64,000 nucleotides of DNA from Bacillus timonensis (GTDB lineage Bacteria; Bacillota; Bacilli; Bacillales; Bacillaceae_L). Within the stretch, counting starts at the first letter, position 1. Each line of letters begins with the position of its first letter. The translations under genes were made by a program, and so were the position numbers. The notes under the pieces were generated by a model. That model was not told the DNA's origin. It searched no databases and was given only the letters and a program-made list of their open reading frames with translations. Where the stretch lies: the NCBI GenBank assembly GCA_020171895.1, contig JAIVAN010000003.1:248001-312000 (forward strand). The letters are read 5' to 3'. Of the stretch, positions 33,931 to 43,789 are shown piece after piece.

Positions 33931-34758
33931 ATGTTGCAAAAGGACCCATTTGTATTAGACGGAAATGTGCTAAAAATTAATAAATGGAATGAATTTTCGA
34001 AACATGTAATTGCGGGTTTCTCAACTAAAAGAGGTGGGCATAGTTGCGCTCCTTATACTTCTTTGAACTTAGGTCTTCATGTAGACGATAAAATAGAGGA
34101 TGTTCTATCAAATAGACATACTCTCTCTAACATAGTTGGGTTTAACACCTCGAATTGGGTTTGTTCAAACCAAGTACATGATAATAAAATTACAAAAGTA
34201 AGTTTAAATGATATGGGAAAAGGTGTATATTCTCTAGAGAATAGCATAGAAGATTCGGATGGTTTATATACATTTGATTCTAACATTCTACTTACATTAT
34301 GTTTTGCAGACTGTGTACCTGTATATTTTTTTTCTCCATCGTATCATGCCATAGGGGTTGCTCATGCAGGGTGGAAGGGAACAGTAAAAGATATTGCGGG
34401 TGAGATGATTCGTTTGTGGACTCGTAATGAAAAAATACCACACTCAGAAATATTTACAGCAATTGGTCCATCGATTGGCTCTTGTTGCTATATTGTAGAT
34501 GATCGAGTGATAGAAAATGTGAATAAAGTTCTTGTTGATCATCCCGAAAGTACATATAAAGAAGTGGATATAGGACAATATTCATTAAATTTAAATCAAC
34601 TTAATGAAAAGCTATTATTACAATCAGGGATTCCAAAAGAGAATATTCTTATTAGCCATTATTGCACTAGTTGTGAAGATGAATTGTTCTTTTCCCATAG
34701 GCGCGATAAGGGTCATACCGGTAGAATGATGAGTTTTATTGGGTTTAAGGAGGATTGA
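33931..34758 (+). CDS. ylmD: YlmD, multicopper-oxidase-fold purine nucleoside enzyme (YfiH family)
   Basis: A protein of 275 residues of the YfiH/LACC1 family, annotated formerly as polyphenol oxidase; members studied elsewhere act on purine nucleosides (phosphorylase, adenosine deaminase and related activities). The metal-binding and active-site segments are LTLCFADCVPVYFF (about residues 120-133), VAHAGWKGTVKDIA (about 145-158) and AIGPSIGSCCYIV (about 177-189). The C-terminal HYCTSCEDELFFSHRRDKGHTGRM is also typical. Its end lies 7 bases before the ylmE start and carries the ylmE ribosome site. Confidence 0.92.
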   Translation: MLQKDPFVLDGNVLKINKWNEFSKHVIAGFSTKRGGHSCAPYTSLNLGLHVDDKIEDVLSNRHTLSNIVGFNTSNWVCSNQVHDNKITKVSLNDMGKGVYSLENSIEDSDGLYTFDSNILLTLCFADCVPVYFFSPSYHAIGVAHAGWKGTVKDIAGEMIRLWTRNEKIPHSEIFTAIGPSIGSCCYIVDDRVIENVNKVLVDHPESTYKEVDIGQYSLNLNQLNEKLLLQSGIPKENILISHYCTSCEDELFFSHRRDKGHTGRMMSFIGFKED

Positions 34759-34765
34759 CAACACT

Positions 34766-35443
34766 TTGTTTGTAAGAGAAAATCTACAAGAAATACGATC
34801 ACAGGTTGAACATCGTTGCAAAATGGTAAACAGAGATTCATCTGAAGTGAAAATTATTGCCGTTACGAAAAATGTTGGTCTAGACCGAACGAAAGAAGCT
34901 ATAACAGAAGGTATCCAGCATATTGCCGAGAATCGAGAAGACGGATTTCAAAAAAAATGGGAGTCTTTCTCAAACCAGGCTCAGTTCCACTTCATTGGAT
35001 CATTACAAACAAGAAAAGTAAAAGGAATTATCAATAAGATTGATTATCTTCATTCTCTGGATAGAACTTCACTTGCTAAAGAAATAGAAAAAAGAGCAGA
35101 AAAGACAATTAAGTGCTTTGTGCAAGTGAATGTTTCTGGTGAAGATTCAAAGCACGGTTTACAACCTAATCAAGTGTTATCTTTTATTCAAGATATAGAA
35201 CAATACAAAAGTATATTGGTTGTAGGCTTAATGACAATGGCCCCCTTTACTGATGATGAGTCGGTCATAAGGAAATGTTTTAGTTCATTAAGAAAGCTTA
35301 AAGAAGAGGTACAAGCCTTAAATTATTCATATGCACCTTGTACCGAACTATCTATGGGAATGTCAAATGATTATACAATAGCTATTGAAGAAGGGTCTAC
35401 ATTTATACGAATAGGGACTTCATTAGTAGGTAAAGAATTTTAA
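34766..35443 (+). CDS. ylmE: YggS/YlmE family pyridoxal-phosphate homeostasis protein
   Basis: A protein of 225 residues with the alanine-racemase-like TIM-barrel fold of the PLPBP family. KIIAVTKNV holds the PLP-binding lysine (about residue 37), and [40 protein letters not shown] and [24 protein letters not shown] are diagnostic. The family buffers pyridoxal phosphate and has no clear enzyme activity. Start TTG 34766 matches the B. subtilis N-terminus; AAGGAGG is 12 bases upstream, inside ylmD. Confidence 0.92.
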   Translation: MFVRENLQEIRSQVEHRCKMVNRDSSEVKIIAVTKNVGLDRTKEAITEGIQHIAENREDGFQKKWESFSNQAQFHFIGSLQTRKVKGIINKIDYLHSLDRTSLAKEIEKRAEKTIKCFVQVNVSGEDSKHGLQPNQVLSFIQDIEQYKSILVVGLMTMAPFTDDESVIRKCFSSLRKLKEEVQALNYSYAPCTELSMGMSNDYTIAIEEGSTFIRIGTSLVGKEF

Positions 35444-35457
35444 GGAGGTGCTTTTTA

Positions 35458-35907
35458 ATGAGCCTAAAGACGAAATTTAAAAGTTTTTTTGCATTAGATG
35501 ATGAATATGAATACAATGAAGAAGAATATATGGAACAAGAAGACGATCAATATGAACCGATTAAGCCTACTAAGGGTAATTCACAATCAAAACAAAACGT
35601 GGTTAGCTTACAAAGTGTACAAAAATCTTCAAAAGTTATCTTATTTGAACCTAGAGTTTATGCGGAAGCACAAGAAATTGCAGATCATTTAAAAAATAGA
35701 AGAGCTGTTGTTGTCAATTTACAAAGAATACAACATGATCAAGCAAAGCGAATTATTGATTTCCTAAGTGGCACTGTATACGCCATTGGTGGAGATATTC
35801 AAAGAATTGGTTCGAATATATTCCTGTGTACTCCAGATAATGTTGATGTGTCAGGGAATATTTCTGAACTAGTTAATGAGGAAGACTTTTCTGAAAAGAG
35901 GTGGTAA
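35458..35907 (+). CDS. sepF: Cell division protein SepF
   Basis: A protein of 149 residues. The N-terminal amphipathic helix ([13 protein letters not shown]) binds the membrane, an acidic and glutamine-rich linker follows (about residues 18-60), and the globular domain ([19 protein letters not shown] through [18 protein letters not shown]) polymerises into rings and binds the FtsZ tail. AAGGAGGTG precedes the ATG. It sits in the ylm cluster between ylmE and ylmG, next to divIVA, as in other firmicutes. Confidence 0.96.
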   Translation: MSLKTKFKSFFALDDEYEYNEEEYMEQEDDQYEPIKPTKGNSQSKQNVVSLQSVQKSSKVILFEPRVYAEAQEIADHLKNRRAVVVNLQRIQHDQAKRIIDFLSGTVYAIGGDIQRIGSNIFLCTPDNVDVSGNISELVNEEDFSEKRW

Positions 35908-35913
35908 GCCAAC

Positions 35914-36177
35914 ATGTCATTACTACTAGTTGTGCTATTAAAATTAATAACGTATTATTCATATGCTTTAATTATTTATATACTATTGTCTTGGTTTCCG
36001 AATGCTAGAGAATCAACAATAGGACAATTTTTTTCTAGTATTTGTGAACCGTATCTAGAGCCATTCCGTCGTATTATACCTCCGCTTGGTATGATTGATA
36101 TCTCTCCAATTGTTGCAATTATGGTATTAAATTTTGCAAAGATTGGTTTAACTACTCTTTTTGGAATGTTTATTTAG
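35914..36177 (+). CDS. ylmG: YggT family membrane protein YlmG
   Basis: A protein of 87 residues with two membrane segments (about 3-25 and 65-86) and the family motif [13 protein letters not shown] followed by [24 protein letters not shown]. YggT/YlmG proteins are conserved beside sepF and have a poorly understood role in division or envelope structure. AAGAGGTGG is the ribosome site, in the end of sepF. A terminator-like hairpin lies just after it. Confidence 0.93.
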   Translation: MSLLLVVLLKLITYYSYALIIYILLSWFPNARESTIGQFFSSICEPYLEPFRRIIPPLGMIDISPIVAIMVLNFAKIGLTTLFGMFI

Positions 36178-36196
36178 AGAGATTAATACTAAAGAG

Positions 36197-36222
36197 CTTG
36201 GCATATGCCAAGTTTTCTTTTT
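36197..36222 (+). terminator. Hairpin/terminator between ylmG and ylmH
   Basis: CTTGGC and GCCAAG pair around ATAT and are followed by TTTTCTTTTT. The stem is short, so read-through into ylmH is likely. Confidence 0.65.
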
Positions 36223-36246
36223 GGAATGATATTGGAGTGTAATGAT

Positions 36247-37020
36247 ATGAATATATATCAACATTTTCGTAAAGAAGAACATGCATTTATAGATTTAATT
36301 ATTAGCTGGAAAGAATCAGTTGAATCACAATATTCGACAAAATTAACCGACTTTTTAGACCCAAGGGAACAAGAACTTGTAAGAGTAGTGGTTGGTAACA
36401 ATTCCGATGTGAAAGTATCTTTCTTTGGGGGAAACGAAACTACTGAAAGAAAAAGAGCGTTACTTTATCCATATTTTTTTCAACCTGAACAAGATGATTT
36501 TGGTGTTGTACTTTATCAAATCACTTACCCAAGCAAATTTACTACAATTGAACATCGTCAAGTATTGGGTGCTCTAATGTCAATAGGTTTAAAACGGGGT
36601 AAATACGGAGACATTTTGATAAAAGACGATGTCATCCAGCTCGTTGCTGCTAAAGAAGTAAGTGATTATATTGGACTTAATTTTGAATCGATTGGTAAAG
36701 TGAACATCTCTTTAAAAGAAATGGAAATTTCGGAGTGTTTAACAATTGAGAATGAGTGGATCGACAAACATATTACCGTAAGTTCGACTAGATTGGACGT
36801 CATCCTCGCATCTATACATAATATTTCTCGTCAAAAAGTTCAAACAATGATAAATGCTAATTTAGTTAAAGTAAATTGGAAGATGATTGAAAATGCTTCC
36901 TTCGATTGTAAAGAGGGAGATGTACTTTCATTAAGAGGATATGGTAGATGTAAATTACTTACTTTTGAAGGTGTAACAAAAAAAGAAAAAATAAAAATTC
37001 TTGTTGGATTACAAAAATAA
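36247..37020 (+). CDS. ylmH: S4-domain RNA-binding protein YlmH
   Basis: A protein of 257 residues, the same length as B. subtilis YlmH. It begins MNIYQHFRKEEHAFIDLI and has LTDFLDPREQ, VKVSFFGGNE and a C-terminal S4 domain (about residues 180-240, starting VSSTRLDVILASIHNISRQKVQTMI). In other studies YlmH helps rescue obstructed large ribosomal subunits, overlapping the role of RqcH-type quality control; rqcH is also in this window. ATG 36247 has GGAG at good spacing; an in-frame upstream ATG lies before the ribosome site. Confidence 0.94.
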   Translation: MNIYQHFRKEEHAFIDLIISWKESVESQYSTKLTDFLDPREQELVRVVVGNNSDVKVSFFGGNETTERKRALLYPYFFQPEQDDFGVVLYQITYPSKFTTIEHRQVLGALMSIGLKRGKYGDILIKDDVIQLVAAKEVSDYIGLNFESIGKVNISLKEMEISECLTIENEWIDKHITVSSTRLDVILASIHNISRQKVQTMINANLVKVNWKMIENASFDCKEGDVLSLRGYGRCKLLTFEGVTKKEKIKILVGLQK

Positions 37021-37107
37021 AAATATCTTGCAGGAATTTAGCGTTTTTATGTAGAATATGTCGAATAACAATAAATTTTAACGATAGTACTAAATTTGGA
37101 GGTGGTT

Positions 37108-37611
37108 ATGGTGCCTTTAACGCCATTAGATATTCACAACAAGGAATTTAATAAAGGGTTTAGGGGATATGATGAGGATGAAGTAAATGAGTTCTTAGAC
37201 CAGGTTATTAAAGATTATGAAATGGTCATTCGTGATAAAAAAGAACTCGAATCTAAAATCGCTGAAATGAATGAAAAACTTAGTCACTTTACTAATATCG
37301 AAGAAACATTAAACAAATCAATATTAATTGCCCAAGAAACCGCTGAGGATGTAAAGAGAAACGCACAAAAAGAAGCAAAGTTAATTATTAAAGAAGCTGA
37401 AAAAAATGCTGATCGAATTATTAATGAATCTTTAGCTAAGTCAAGAAAGATTGCAATTGAAATTGAAGAATTGAAAAAGCAATCGAAAGTATTTAGAAAT
37501 CGTTTCAAAATGTTAATCGAGGCTCAATTAGATATGCTTACAAATGATGATTGGGAGCACTTAATGGAATACAATGTTGAGCCAGCGTTTGCTGAAGTTG
37601 ATGAAAAATAA
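37108..37611 (+). CDS. divIVA: Cell pole and septum organiser DivIVA
   Basis: A coiled-coil protein of 167 residues that binds negatively curved membrane and recruits MinJ and chromosome-anchoring proteins. The N-terminal PLTPLDIHNKEFNKGFRGYDEDEVNEFL contains the membrane-inserting Phe-Arg pair, and two long coiled coils follow. GGAGG at 37098-37102 serves either ATG 37108 or GTG 37111. The GTG would give the family start MPLTP with Phe17-Arg18, as in B. subtilis, so the true start may be 37111. Next to the T-box-controlled ileS, as usual. Confidence 0.95.
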   Translation: MVPLTPLDIHNKEFNKGFRGYDEDEVNEFLDQVIKDYEMVIRDKKELESKIAEMNEKLSHFTNIEETLNKSILIAQETAEDVKRNAQKEAKLIIKEAEKNADRIINESLAKSRKIAIEIEELKKQSKVFRNRFKMLIEAQLDMLTNDDWEHLMEYNVEPAFAEVDEK

Positions 37612-37623
37612 GTAAAATCTACC

Positions 37624-37652
37624 TTGACTGAATTTATTTCCTAATTTATAAT
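37624..37652 (+). promoter_or_regulatory. Sigma-A promoter for the ileS T-box leader
   Basis: TTGACT at 37624-37629 and TATAAT at 37647-37652 with a 17-bp spacer. Transcription would begin near 37660, giving a leader of about 390 nt before ileS. Confidence 0.8.
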
Positions 37653-37659
37653 TTTAAAA

Positions 37660-37945
37660 ATAAACATTCCACAAAAAAGTATATTAAACGAAGACAGGGA
37701 CAGTAGTTTATTAACTTCTTATGTAAGCGAGTCGAGGATGGTGTAAGCTCGATATAAGTGTAATAAATGAAAATCACCCTCGAGTTCTATTACTGAAAGT
37801 TCTGTAAGTAATAGCGTTTCATTCACGTTACGAATTAATAAGAGGACTTACGTATCTAATTCATATAATTCATCGTAGTCTATTAGGGTGGTACCGCGGG
37901 AAACCTTCTCGTCCCTTTGGGGATAGAGGAGGTTTCTTTTTGTTT
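37660..37945 (+). promoter_or_regulatory. T-box riboswitch, isoleucine-specific, before ileS
   Basis: The conserved T-box sequence AGGGTGGTACCGCG is at 37885-37898, with the TGG of the antiterminator bulge that pairs with the uncharged tRNA end. In stem I, GAAAATCACCCTCGAG carries ATC at 37773-37775 in the specifier position, an isoleucine codon. The terminator follows: AAACCTTCTCGTCCC at 37901-37915 pairs with GGGATAGAGGAGGTTT (37920-37935), then TCTTTTTGTTTTT. Uncharged tRNA-Ile would favour the antiterminator and switch on ileS. It fills most of the 442-bp gap between divIVA and ileS. Confidence 0.95.
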
Positions 37946-38053
37946 TTATTGTTATTTTTGGTATCTATTGAGACCTAGAAGATAGGATTAATTTCGTTTG
38001 AAATGCAAAAAAAGTGGAGAAGCTTTTAAAGAGAAAAATTGGAGGAAAGTATA

Positions 38054-40822
38054 ATGGAATACAAAGATACCTTATTAATGCCTAAAACTGAATTTCCTAT
38101 GAGAGGAAATCTTCCTAATCGCGAACCGCAAGTTCAAGAAAAGTGGGAAAGTGTAGACATCTATAAAAAGGTGCAAGATCATACAAAGGGTCGTCCTTTA
38201 TTTATTCTGCATGATGGGCCACCGTATGCAAATGGAGATATCCATATGGGGCATGCACTAAACAAAGTATTAAAGGACTTTATTGTGCGTTTCAAATCAA
38301 TGTCGGGATATTGTGCTCCGTACGTACCAGGTTGGGATACACATGGACTTCCAATAGAAACAGCGTTAACAAAAAATAAAAAAGTAAAACGTAAAGAATT
38401 AAGTGTTGCTGAATTTAGAAAGCTTTGTGAAGAATATGCTTACGAACAAATAGACAATCAACGTGAACAATTTAAACGACTTGGTGTGCGTGGAGATTGG
38501 GAGAATCCATATATTACGCTAAAACCTGAGTATGAAGCTCAGCAAATTAAAGTGTTCGGAGATATGGCTAAAAAAGGTTATATCTACAAAGGCTTAAAGC
38601 CTGTATATTGGTCACCTTCAAGTGAATCGGCTCTTGCTGAAGCAGAAATAGAGTATCAAGATAAGCGTTCTCCATCTATCTATGTAGCATTTGAAGTGAA
38701 AGATGGTAAAAACGTTTTAAATGGTAAAGAAAAAATCATCATTTGGACGACAACTCCGTGGACAATTCCAGCAAATTTAGGAATTACTGTTCATCCTGAG
38801 TTAGAATATAGTGTTGTCACAGTTCAAGGTGATACATTTGTTGTTGCCTCTCAATTACTTGAAGAAGTAACAAAGCAGCTCGAGTGGGAAAATGTATCAG
38901 TAAATAAAACCCTAAAGGGCTCGGAACTAGAGCATGTTGTAGCAAAACATCCACTATACGAAAGAGACTCACTTGTTATGTGTGGAGAACATGTCACGAC
39001 TGATGCTGGAACAGGTTGTGTTCATACTGCTCCGGGGCATGGTGAAGACGACTTTATCGTTGGACAAAAATATGGATTAGATGTTCTTTGTCCTGTTGAT
39101 GAAAAAGGATATATGACTTCTGAAGCAGAAGGTTTTGAAGGACTATTTTATGATGAAGCTAATAAAGTGATTACAGAAAAACTTCAAGAGCATGGTGCTT
39201 TACTCAAATTGTCATTTATTACTCACTCTTATCCACATGACTGGCGTACGAAAAAGCCAACAATTTTTAGGGCAACTGCTCAATGGTTTGCTTCGATAAA
39301 GGATTTTAGAAACGAACTTATGGAAGCGGTAAAGGAAACAAAATGGGTTCCTGCATGGGGAGAAACACGATTATTCAACATGGTTCGTGACCGTGGAGAT
39401 TGGTGTATTTCCAGACAAAGAGCGTGGGGTGTTCCAATTCCTGTTTTCTATGCAGAAAACGGAGAACCAATTATTACGGATGAAACGATTGATCATGTTT
39501 CCAAATTATTTAGAGAACATGGTTCAAATATTTGGTTTGAACGTGAAGCAAAAGAACTTTTACCAGAAGGATTTACTCATGAAGCAAGTCCAAACGGTTT
39601 GTTTACAAAAGAAAATGATATTATGGATGTATGGTTTGATTCTGGTTCTTCTCATCAATCTGTTTTAGAAGAACGTGATGATTTACAGAGACCTGCTGAC
39701 TTATATTTAGAGGGCTCTGATCAGTATCGTGGATGGTTTAACTCATCTTTATCAACAGCTGTAGCAGTAACAGGAAAAGCTCCGTACAAAGGAATTTTGA
39801 GCCACGGCTTTGCACTTGATGGAGAAGGTCGTAAAATGAGTAAATCTCTTGGAAACGTCGTTCTTCCGTCGAAGGTAATGAATCAATTAGGTGCAGATAT
39901 TTTACGACTTTGGGTAGCGTCGGTTGATTATCAATCTGATGTTAGGGTATCAGATAATATTCTAAAACAAGTTGCTGAAGTCTATCGTAAGATTCGAAAT
40001 ACATTTAGATTCTTACTTGGTAACTTAAGTGATTTCAACCCAACAACTGATTCTGTCGAAGAATTACAGCTTCGAGAGGTCGATCGCTATATGCTGGTTA
40101 AGTTGAATAAGTTAATTGATAAGGTAAAACACTCATATGAAACGTACGAGTTTGCTGCTATTTACCATGCAGTTCACAATTTCTGTACAATCGAATTAAG
40201 TTCGTTCTATTTAGACTTTGCTAAAGATGTTCTATATATCGAGTCTCCAGATAATAAAGAGCGACGTGCAATTCAAACCGTTTTATATGAAACATTATTA
40301 ACATTAACAAAATTAGTTGCTCCAATTCTTCCTCATACATCTGAAGAAGTGTGGTCTCATATTGATTCAGTGACTGAAGAAAGTGTGCAATTAGTCGATA
40401 TGCCAAGCTCTAGAAAAATTGAAAATGGTCAATCATTAGAATCCAAGTGGGATCAATTTATGTCCTTAAGAGATGATGTATTGAAAGCGCTAGAGAATGC
40501 TAGGAATAATAAAGTGATTGGTAAGTCACTTAACGCAAGTTTAACGCTCTATCCTAATGAAAAAACAAAAGAGCTACTACATTCTGTTGAAGAAAATTTA
40601 AAGCAACTATTTATTGTTTCTGAATTTAATATCGGAGGTTCATTTGATGAAGCCCCTGAAAATGCACAGAATTTTAATCAAGTTAAAATTGTTGTAGGTG
40701 TTGCAGAAGGAGAAACATGTGAACGTTGCTGGGTTGTTTCAACTACAATTGGAAAAGACAGTGACCACCCAACCCTTTGTACTAGATGTGCCGATGTTGT
40801 AAAAACGCACTATACTGCATAG
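38054..40822 (+). CDS. ileS: Isoleucyl-tRNA synthetase
   Basis: A class I tRNA synthetase of 922 residues that charges tRNA-Ile. The HIGH motif is GDIHMGHA (about residues 62-69), the editing domain (CP1) contains [13 protein letters not shown], the KMSKS loop is at about 594-598, and the C-terminal zinc site has CERCWV and CTRC. The single-domain order and length are those of the bacterial type of B. subtilis, not the mupirocin-resistant type. GGAGG precedes ATG 38054. Controlled by the upstream T-box; a terminator follows. Confidence 0.98.
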   Translation: MEYKDTLLMPKTEFPMRGNLPNREPQVQEKWESVDIYKKVQDHTKGRPLFILHDGPPYANGDIHMGHALNKVLKDFIVRFKSMSGYCAPYVPGWDTHGLPIETALTKNKKVKRKELSVAEFRKLCEEYAYEQIDNQREQFKRLGVRGDWENPYITLKPEYEAQQIKVFGDMAKKGYIYKGLKPVYWSPSSESALAEAEIEYQDKRSPSIYVAFEVKDGKNVLNGKEKIIIWTTTPWTIPANLGITVHPELEYSVVTVQGDTFVVASQLLEEVTKQLEWENVSVNKTLKGSELEHVVAKHPLYERDSLVMCGEHVTTDAGTGCVHTAPGHGEDDFIVGQKYGLDVLCPVDEKGYMTSEAEGFEGLFYDEANKVITEKLQEHGALLKLSFITHSYPHDWRTKKPTIFRATAQWFASIKDFRNELMEAVKETKWVPAWGETRLFNMVRDRGDWCISRQRAWGVPIPVFYAENGEPIITDETIDHVSKLFREHGSNIWFEREAKELLPEGFTHEASPNGLFTKENDIMDVWFDSGSSHQSVLEERDDLQRPADLYLEGSDQYRGWFNSSLSTAVAVTGKAPYKGILSHGFALDGEGRKMSKSLGNVVLPSKVMNQLGADILRLWVASVDYQSDVRVSDNILKQVAEVYRKIRNTFRFLLGNLSDFNPTTDSVEELQLREVDRYMLVKLNKLIDKVKHSYETYEFAAIYHAVHNFCTIELSSFYLDFAKDVLYIESPDNKERRAIQTVLYETLLTLTKLVAPILPHTSEEVWSHIDSVTEESVQLVDMPSSRKIENGQSLESKWDQFMSLRDDVLKALENARNNKVIGKSLNASLTLYPNEKTKELLHSVEENLKQLFIVSEFNIGGSFDEAPENAQNFNQVKIVVGVAEGETCERCWVVSTTIGKDSDHPTLCTRCADVVKTHYTA

Positions 40823-40850
40823 CTCTTACTATAAAGAGAAATATGAAACA

Positions 40851-40882
40851 AAAAACTGATCCGTTTTAGGATCAGTTTTTTT
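40851..40882 (+). terminator. Terminator after ileS
   Basis: AAAAACTGATCC and GGATCAGTTTTT form a perfect 12-bp stem with loop GTTTTA and run into further T residues. Confidence 0.93.
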
Positions 40883-41048
40883 AATATGTAATGTTCTAGA
40901 AATGTTCTGATTTAATAACACATAGATATCTTTGTTAATATGATGTGAGTAGGAAAAATCTTGATGGCTTAAAGAGAGCAAGTTACGGTTACACTATTTT
41001 TACAACGCTAATAAGCATTAATCAAAAGCATTCTAAGGAGGCGTTCGG

Positions 41049-41408
41049 ATGGACGATCAATATGCAGAGATTAAAGCAGAGTTAGAGTTAACAAAAAATG
41101 AGCTAAAATCAAGAATTTTTTTATCGACATCTTTTACTGAGGGACATTCGTATATGATGAGTACGTATGATGCGGACAAAAAAGAGAGAATGTTATTGCA
41201 TAATGTTCAAGAGGACCTAAGAGATGTCGAGATTGCTTTACTAAAAATGGAATATGGAGTTTTTGGGATTTGTGAAGATACAGGACTACAAATCCCCATT
41301 GAAAAACTCAAAATTCTTCCTACTGCTAGATCGATTTATGATTTTTCTTTTAATGATTTATTTGAACGAAAAACAGTACCCCAAATATATCCCTCTTACA
41401 TTTATTAA
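41049..41408 (+). CDS. ylyA: DksA/TraR-like protein YlyA without zinc cysteines
   Basis: A protein of 119 residues. It has an N-terminal helical hairpin and then LRDVEIALLKMEYGVFGICEDTGLQIPIEKLKILPTARS, the DksA/TraR/YteA C-terminal module. Only one of the four zinc cysteines remains (in GICEDTG), so it cannot hold a standard zinc finger. Position between ileS and lspA is that of B. subtilis ylyA, reported to bind RNA polymerase and affect forespore sigma-G genes and germination. AAGGAGGCG precedes the ATG, and terminators flank it, so it is probably its own unit. Confidence 0.85.
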   Translation: MDDQYAEIKAELELTKNELKSRIFLSTSFTEGHSYMMSTYDADKKERMLLHNVQEDLRDVEIALLKMEYGVFGICEDTGLQIPIEKLKILPTARSIYDFSFNDLFERKTVPQIYPSYIY

Positions 41409-41425
41409 ATTTAAGGTAATAAAAG

Positions 41426-41457
41426 ACAGGAGTGTTCCTTTTCACTTCTGTTTTTTA
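41426..41457 (+). terminator. Terminator after ylyA
   Basis: ACAGGAGTG and CACTTCTGT pair in a 9-bp stem with one mismatch, loop TTCCTTTT, followed by T6. Confidence 0.75.
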
Positions 41458-41530
41458 TTTCATTGTACTATGCCAAGCATTATGCTAAAATTTAAAAACG
41501 TATGTAGTTTGAAGATATGGGGGTAGTGGG

Positions 41531-41995
41531 GTGTATTATTATTTATTAGCATTAATTATTATAGTTCTTGATCAAGCAACAAAATGGATAATTGTTCAGT
41601 ACATGAAGTTAGGTGACAGCATTGTCGTAATTGATCAATTTTTATATATTACTTCTCACCGAAACCGTGGTGCTGCTTGGGGTATTTTACAAGGTCAAAT
41701 GTGGTTTTTCTATATCATAACTGTTATTGTAATCGGGATTCTCGTAGCATACATCCAAAAACTTCAGAAAGGTCAACAAATTTTTGGAATTGCCCTTGGT
41801 CTAATGTTAGGTGGAGCCATCGGTAATTTTATAGACCGTATTTTCCGTAAAGAAGTTGTAGACTTTATAAATACATACATCTTTTCATATGACTTTCCAA
41901 TATTCAACATTGCAGACTCTGCATTAGTAATTGGAGTAAGCTTAATCCTTTTACTTACGATAATGGAAGGTAAAGAAACTAAGGAGAGCAAGTAA
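41531..41995 (+). CDS. lspA: Lipoprotein signal peptidase
   Basis: A membrane aspartic protease of 154 residues with four membrane segments that cleaves prolipoprotein signal peptides. Family motifs are [38 protein letters not shown] (first catalytic aspartate region) and [11 protein letters not shown] (second). The start codon is GTG at 41531 with GGGGGTAG upstream. The stop overlaps the ylyB start by one base (TAATG), so the two are translationally coupled, as lspA and an rluD-type gene are in many bacilli. Confidence 0.96.
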   Translation: MYYYLLALIIIVLDQATKWIIVQYMKLGDSIVVIDQFLYITSHRNRGAAWGILQGQMWFFYIITVIVIGILVAYIQKLQKGQQIFGIALGLMLGGAIGNFIDRIFRKEVVDFINTYIFSYDFPIFNIADSALVIGVSLILLLTIMEGKETKESK

Positions 41996-42906
41996 TGGAA
42001 AAAATTCAGCTTACAGTCGGTTCAGAGGTAACTGCAAGAATCGATAAAATTGTTTCAGAATCAAATAATGAATGGTCAAGATCACAAGTACAGCTTTGGA
42101 TAAAAGATGGCCATGTAACGGTAAACGGAAAAGTTGTAAAACCAAATTATAAATGTAATGACGGGGACTTAGTAGAAATAATGATTCCAGAGCCTGAACA
42201 ATTAGATGTTAAACCAGAAGAGATGAACTTAGATATCTATTACGAGGATAATGATGTGATCGTAGTTAATAAACCAAGAGGCATGGTTGTTCATCCAGCG
42301 CCTGGACATGTTAGTGGTACCCTTGTAAACGGTCTAATGGCTCATTGTAAAGACCTATCAGGAATTAACGGTGTCATGCGTCCAGGGATTGTTCATCGAA
42401 TTGATAAGGATACGTCTGGGTTATTAATGGTGGCTAAAAACGATTTAGCTCATGAATCATTAGTTAATCAATTAGTTGCCAAAACAGTAACCCGAAAATA
42501 CAAGGCAATCGTTCATGGAGTTATTCCACATGATCACGGTACTATAGAAGCTCCTATAGGTAGGGATAAAAAAGATCGACAAAGTATGGCGGTAACGCAT
42601 GAAAATAGTAAAGAAGCAGTTACACACTTTAATGTTCTAGATAGGTATAAAGATTATTCTTACATTGAATGTCAGTTGGAAACCGGACGTACACATCAAA
42701 TTCGTGTCCATATGAAGTACATTGGATACCCTCTTGCAGGCGATCCAAAATATGGTCCTAAGAAATCTTTACCGATTGAAGGACAAGCTCTTCATGCTGG
42801 TCTACTTGGGTTTAATCACCCAAGAACAAATGAATATATCGAATTTGAAGCACCATTACCAGAAGAGTTTTTAAGCTTGCTTCAGCTCTTAGAAAAAAGT
42901 CGTTGA
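41995..42906 (+). CDS. ylyB: RluD family 23S rRNA pseudouridine synthase YlyB
   Basis: A protein of 303 residues with an N-terminal S4 RNA-binding domain (about residues 14-72) and a pseudouridine synthase domain. The catalytic motif HRIDKDTSGLLMVAKND (about 131-147) contains the active aspartate, and ETGRTHQIRVHM follows. It likely modifies 23S rRNA like RluD, though the exact sites cannot be told from sequence. AAGGAGAG lies in the end of lspA. The pyr promoter begins within its last codons. Confidence 0.94.
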   Translation: MEKIQLTVGSEVTARIDKIVSESNNEWSRSQVQLWIKDGHVTVNGKVVKPNYKCNDGDLVEIMIPEPEQLDVKPEEMNLDIYYEDNDVIVVNKPRGMVVHPAPGHVSGTLVNGLMAHCKDLSGINGVMRPGIVHRIDKDTSGLLMVAKNDLAHESLVNQLVAKTVTRKYKAIVHGVIPHDHGTIEAPIGRDKKDRQSMAVTHENSKEAVTHFNVLDRYKDYSYIECQLETGRTHQIRVHMKYIGYPLAGDPKYGPKKSLPIEGQALHAGLLGFNHPRTNEYIEFEAPLPEEFLSLLQLLEKSR

Positions 42907-42931
42907 CAAAATTCGATGTATCCCGTAATAT
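42903..42931 (+). promoter_or_regulatory. Sigma-A promoter of the pyr operon
   Basis: TTGACA at 42903-42908, overlapping the ylyB stop codon, and TAATAT at 42926-42931 are 17 bp apart. The transcript would start near 42938, just ahead of the first PyrR-binding structure. Confidence 0.85.
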
Positions 42932-42950
42932 TTACTTTAGTTAAACATTG

Positions 42951-43648
<698 letters not shown>

Positions 43649-43653
43649 ATATT

Positions 43654-43756
43654 CCCTTTAAAGTGGTACAGTGAGACCAGCAAAGGGGTAGAATTTCCTC
43701 CAGTGATATATTGGCAGGTTTACCTCTTTGTGTGAATGCACAAAGATTTTTTTTTT
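43654..43756 (+). promoter_or_regulatory. PyrR-type attenuator 2 (pyrR-pyrP), diverged binding loop
   Basis: A hairpin with lower stem CCCTTT/AAAGGG, upper stem TGGT/ACCA and loop CAGTGA (43669-43674) has the layout of a PyrR site. The usual AGTC/GGCT stem is replaced, and the pair closing the loop is A with G. The strand AAAGGGGTA (43682-43690) can instead pair with TACCTCTTT (43721-43729) as antiterminator. The terminator CTTTGTG/CACAAAG (43726-43745) is followed by T10. All three structures are mutually exclusive, as attenuation requires. Confidence 0.75.
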
Positions 43757-43789
43757 GGGAAAGATAAAAATATTAGGAGGAATAACATC

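Noticed and set aside
40883-41048. Forespore (sigma-G) promoter for ylyA
   Set aside because: Expected from the B. subtilis literature, but no pair of elements with acceptable sequence and spacing could be found by eye.
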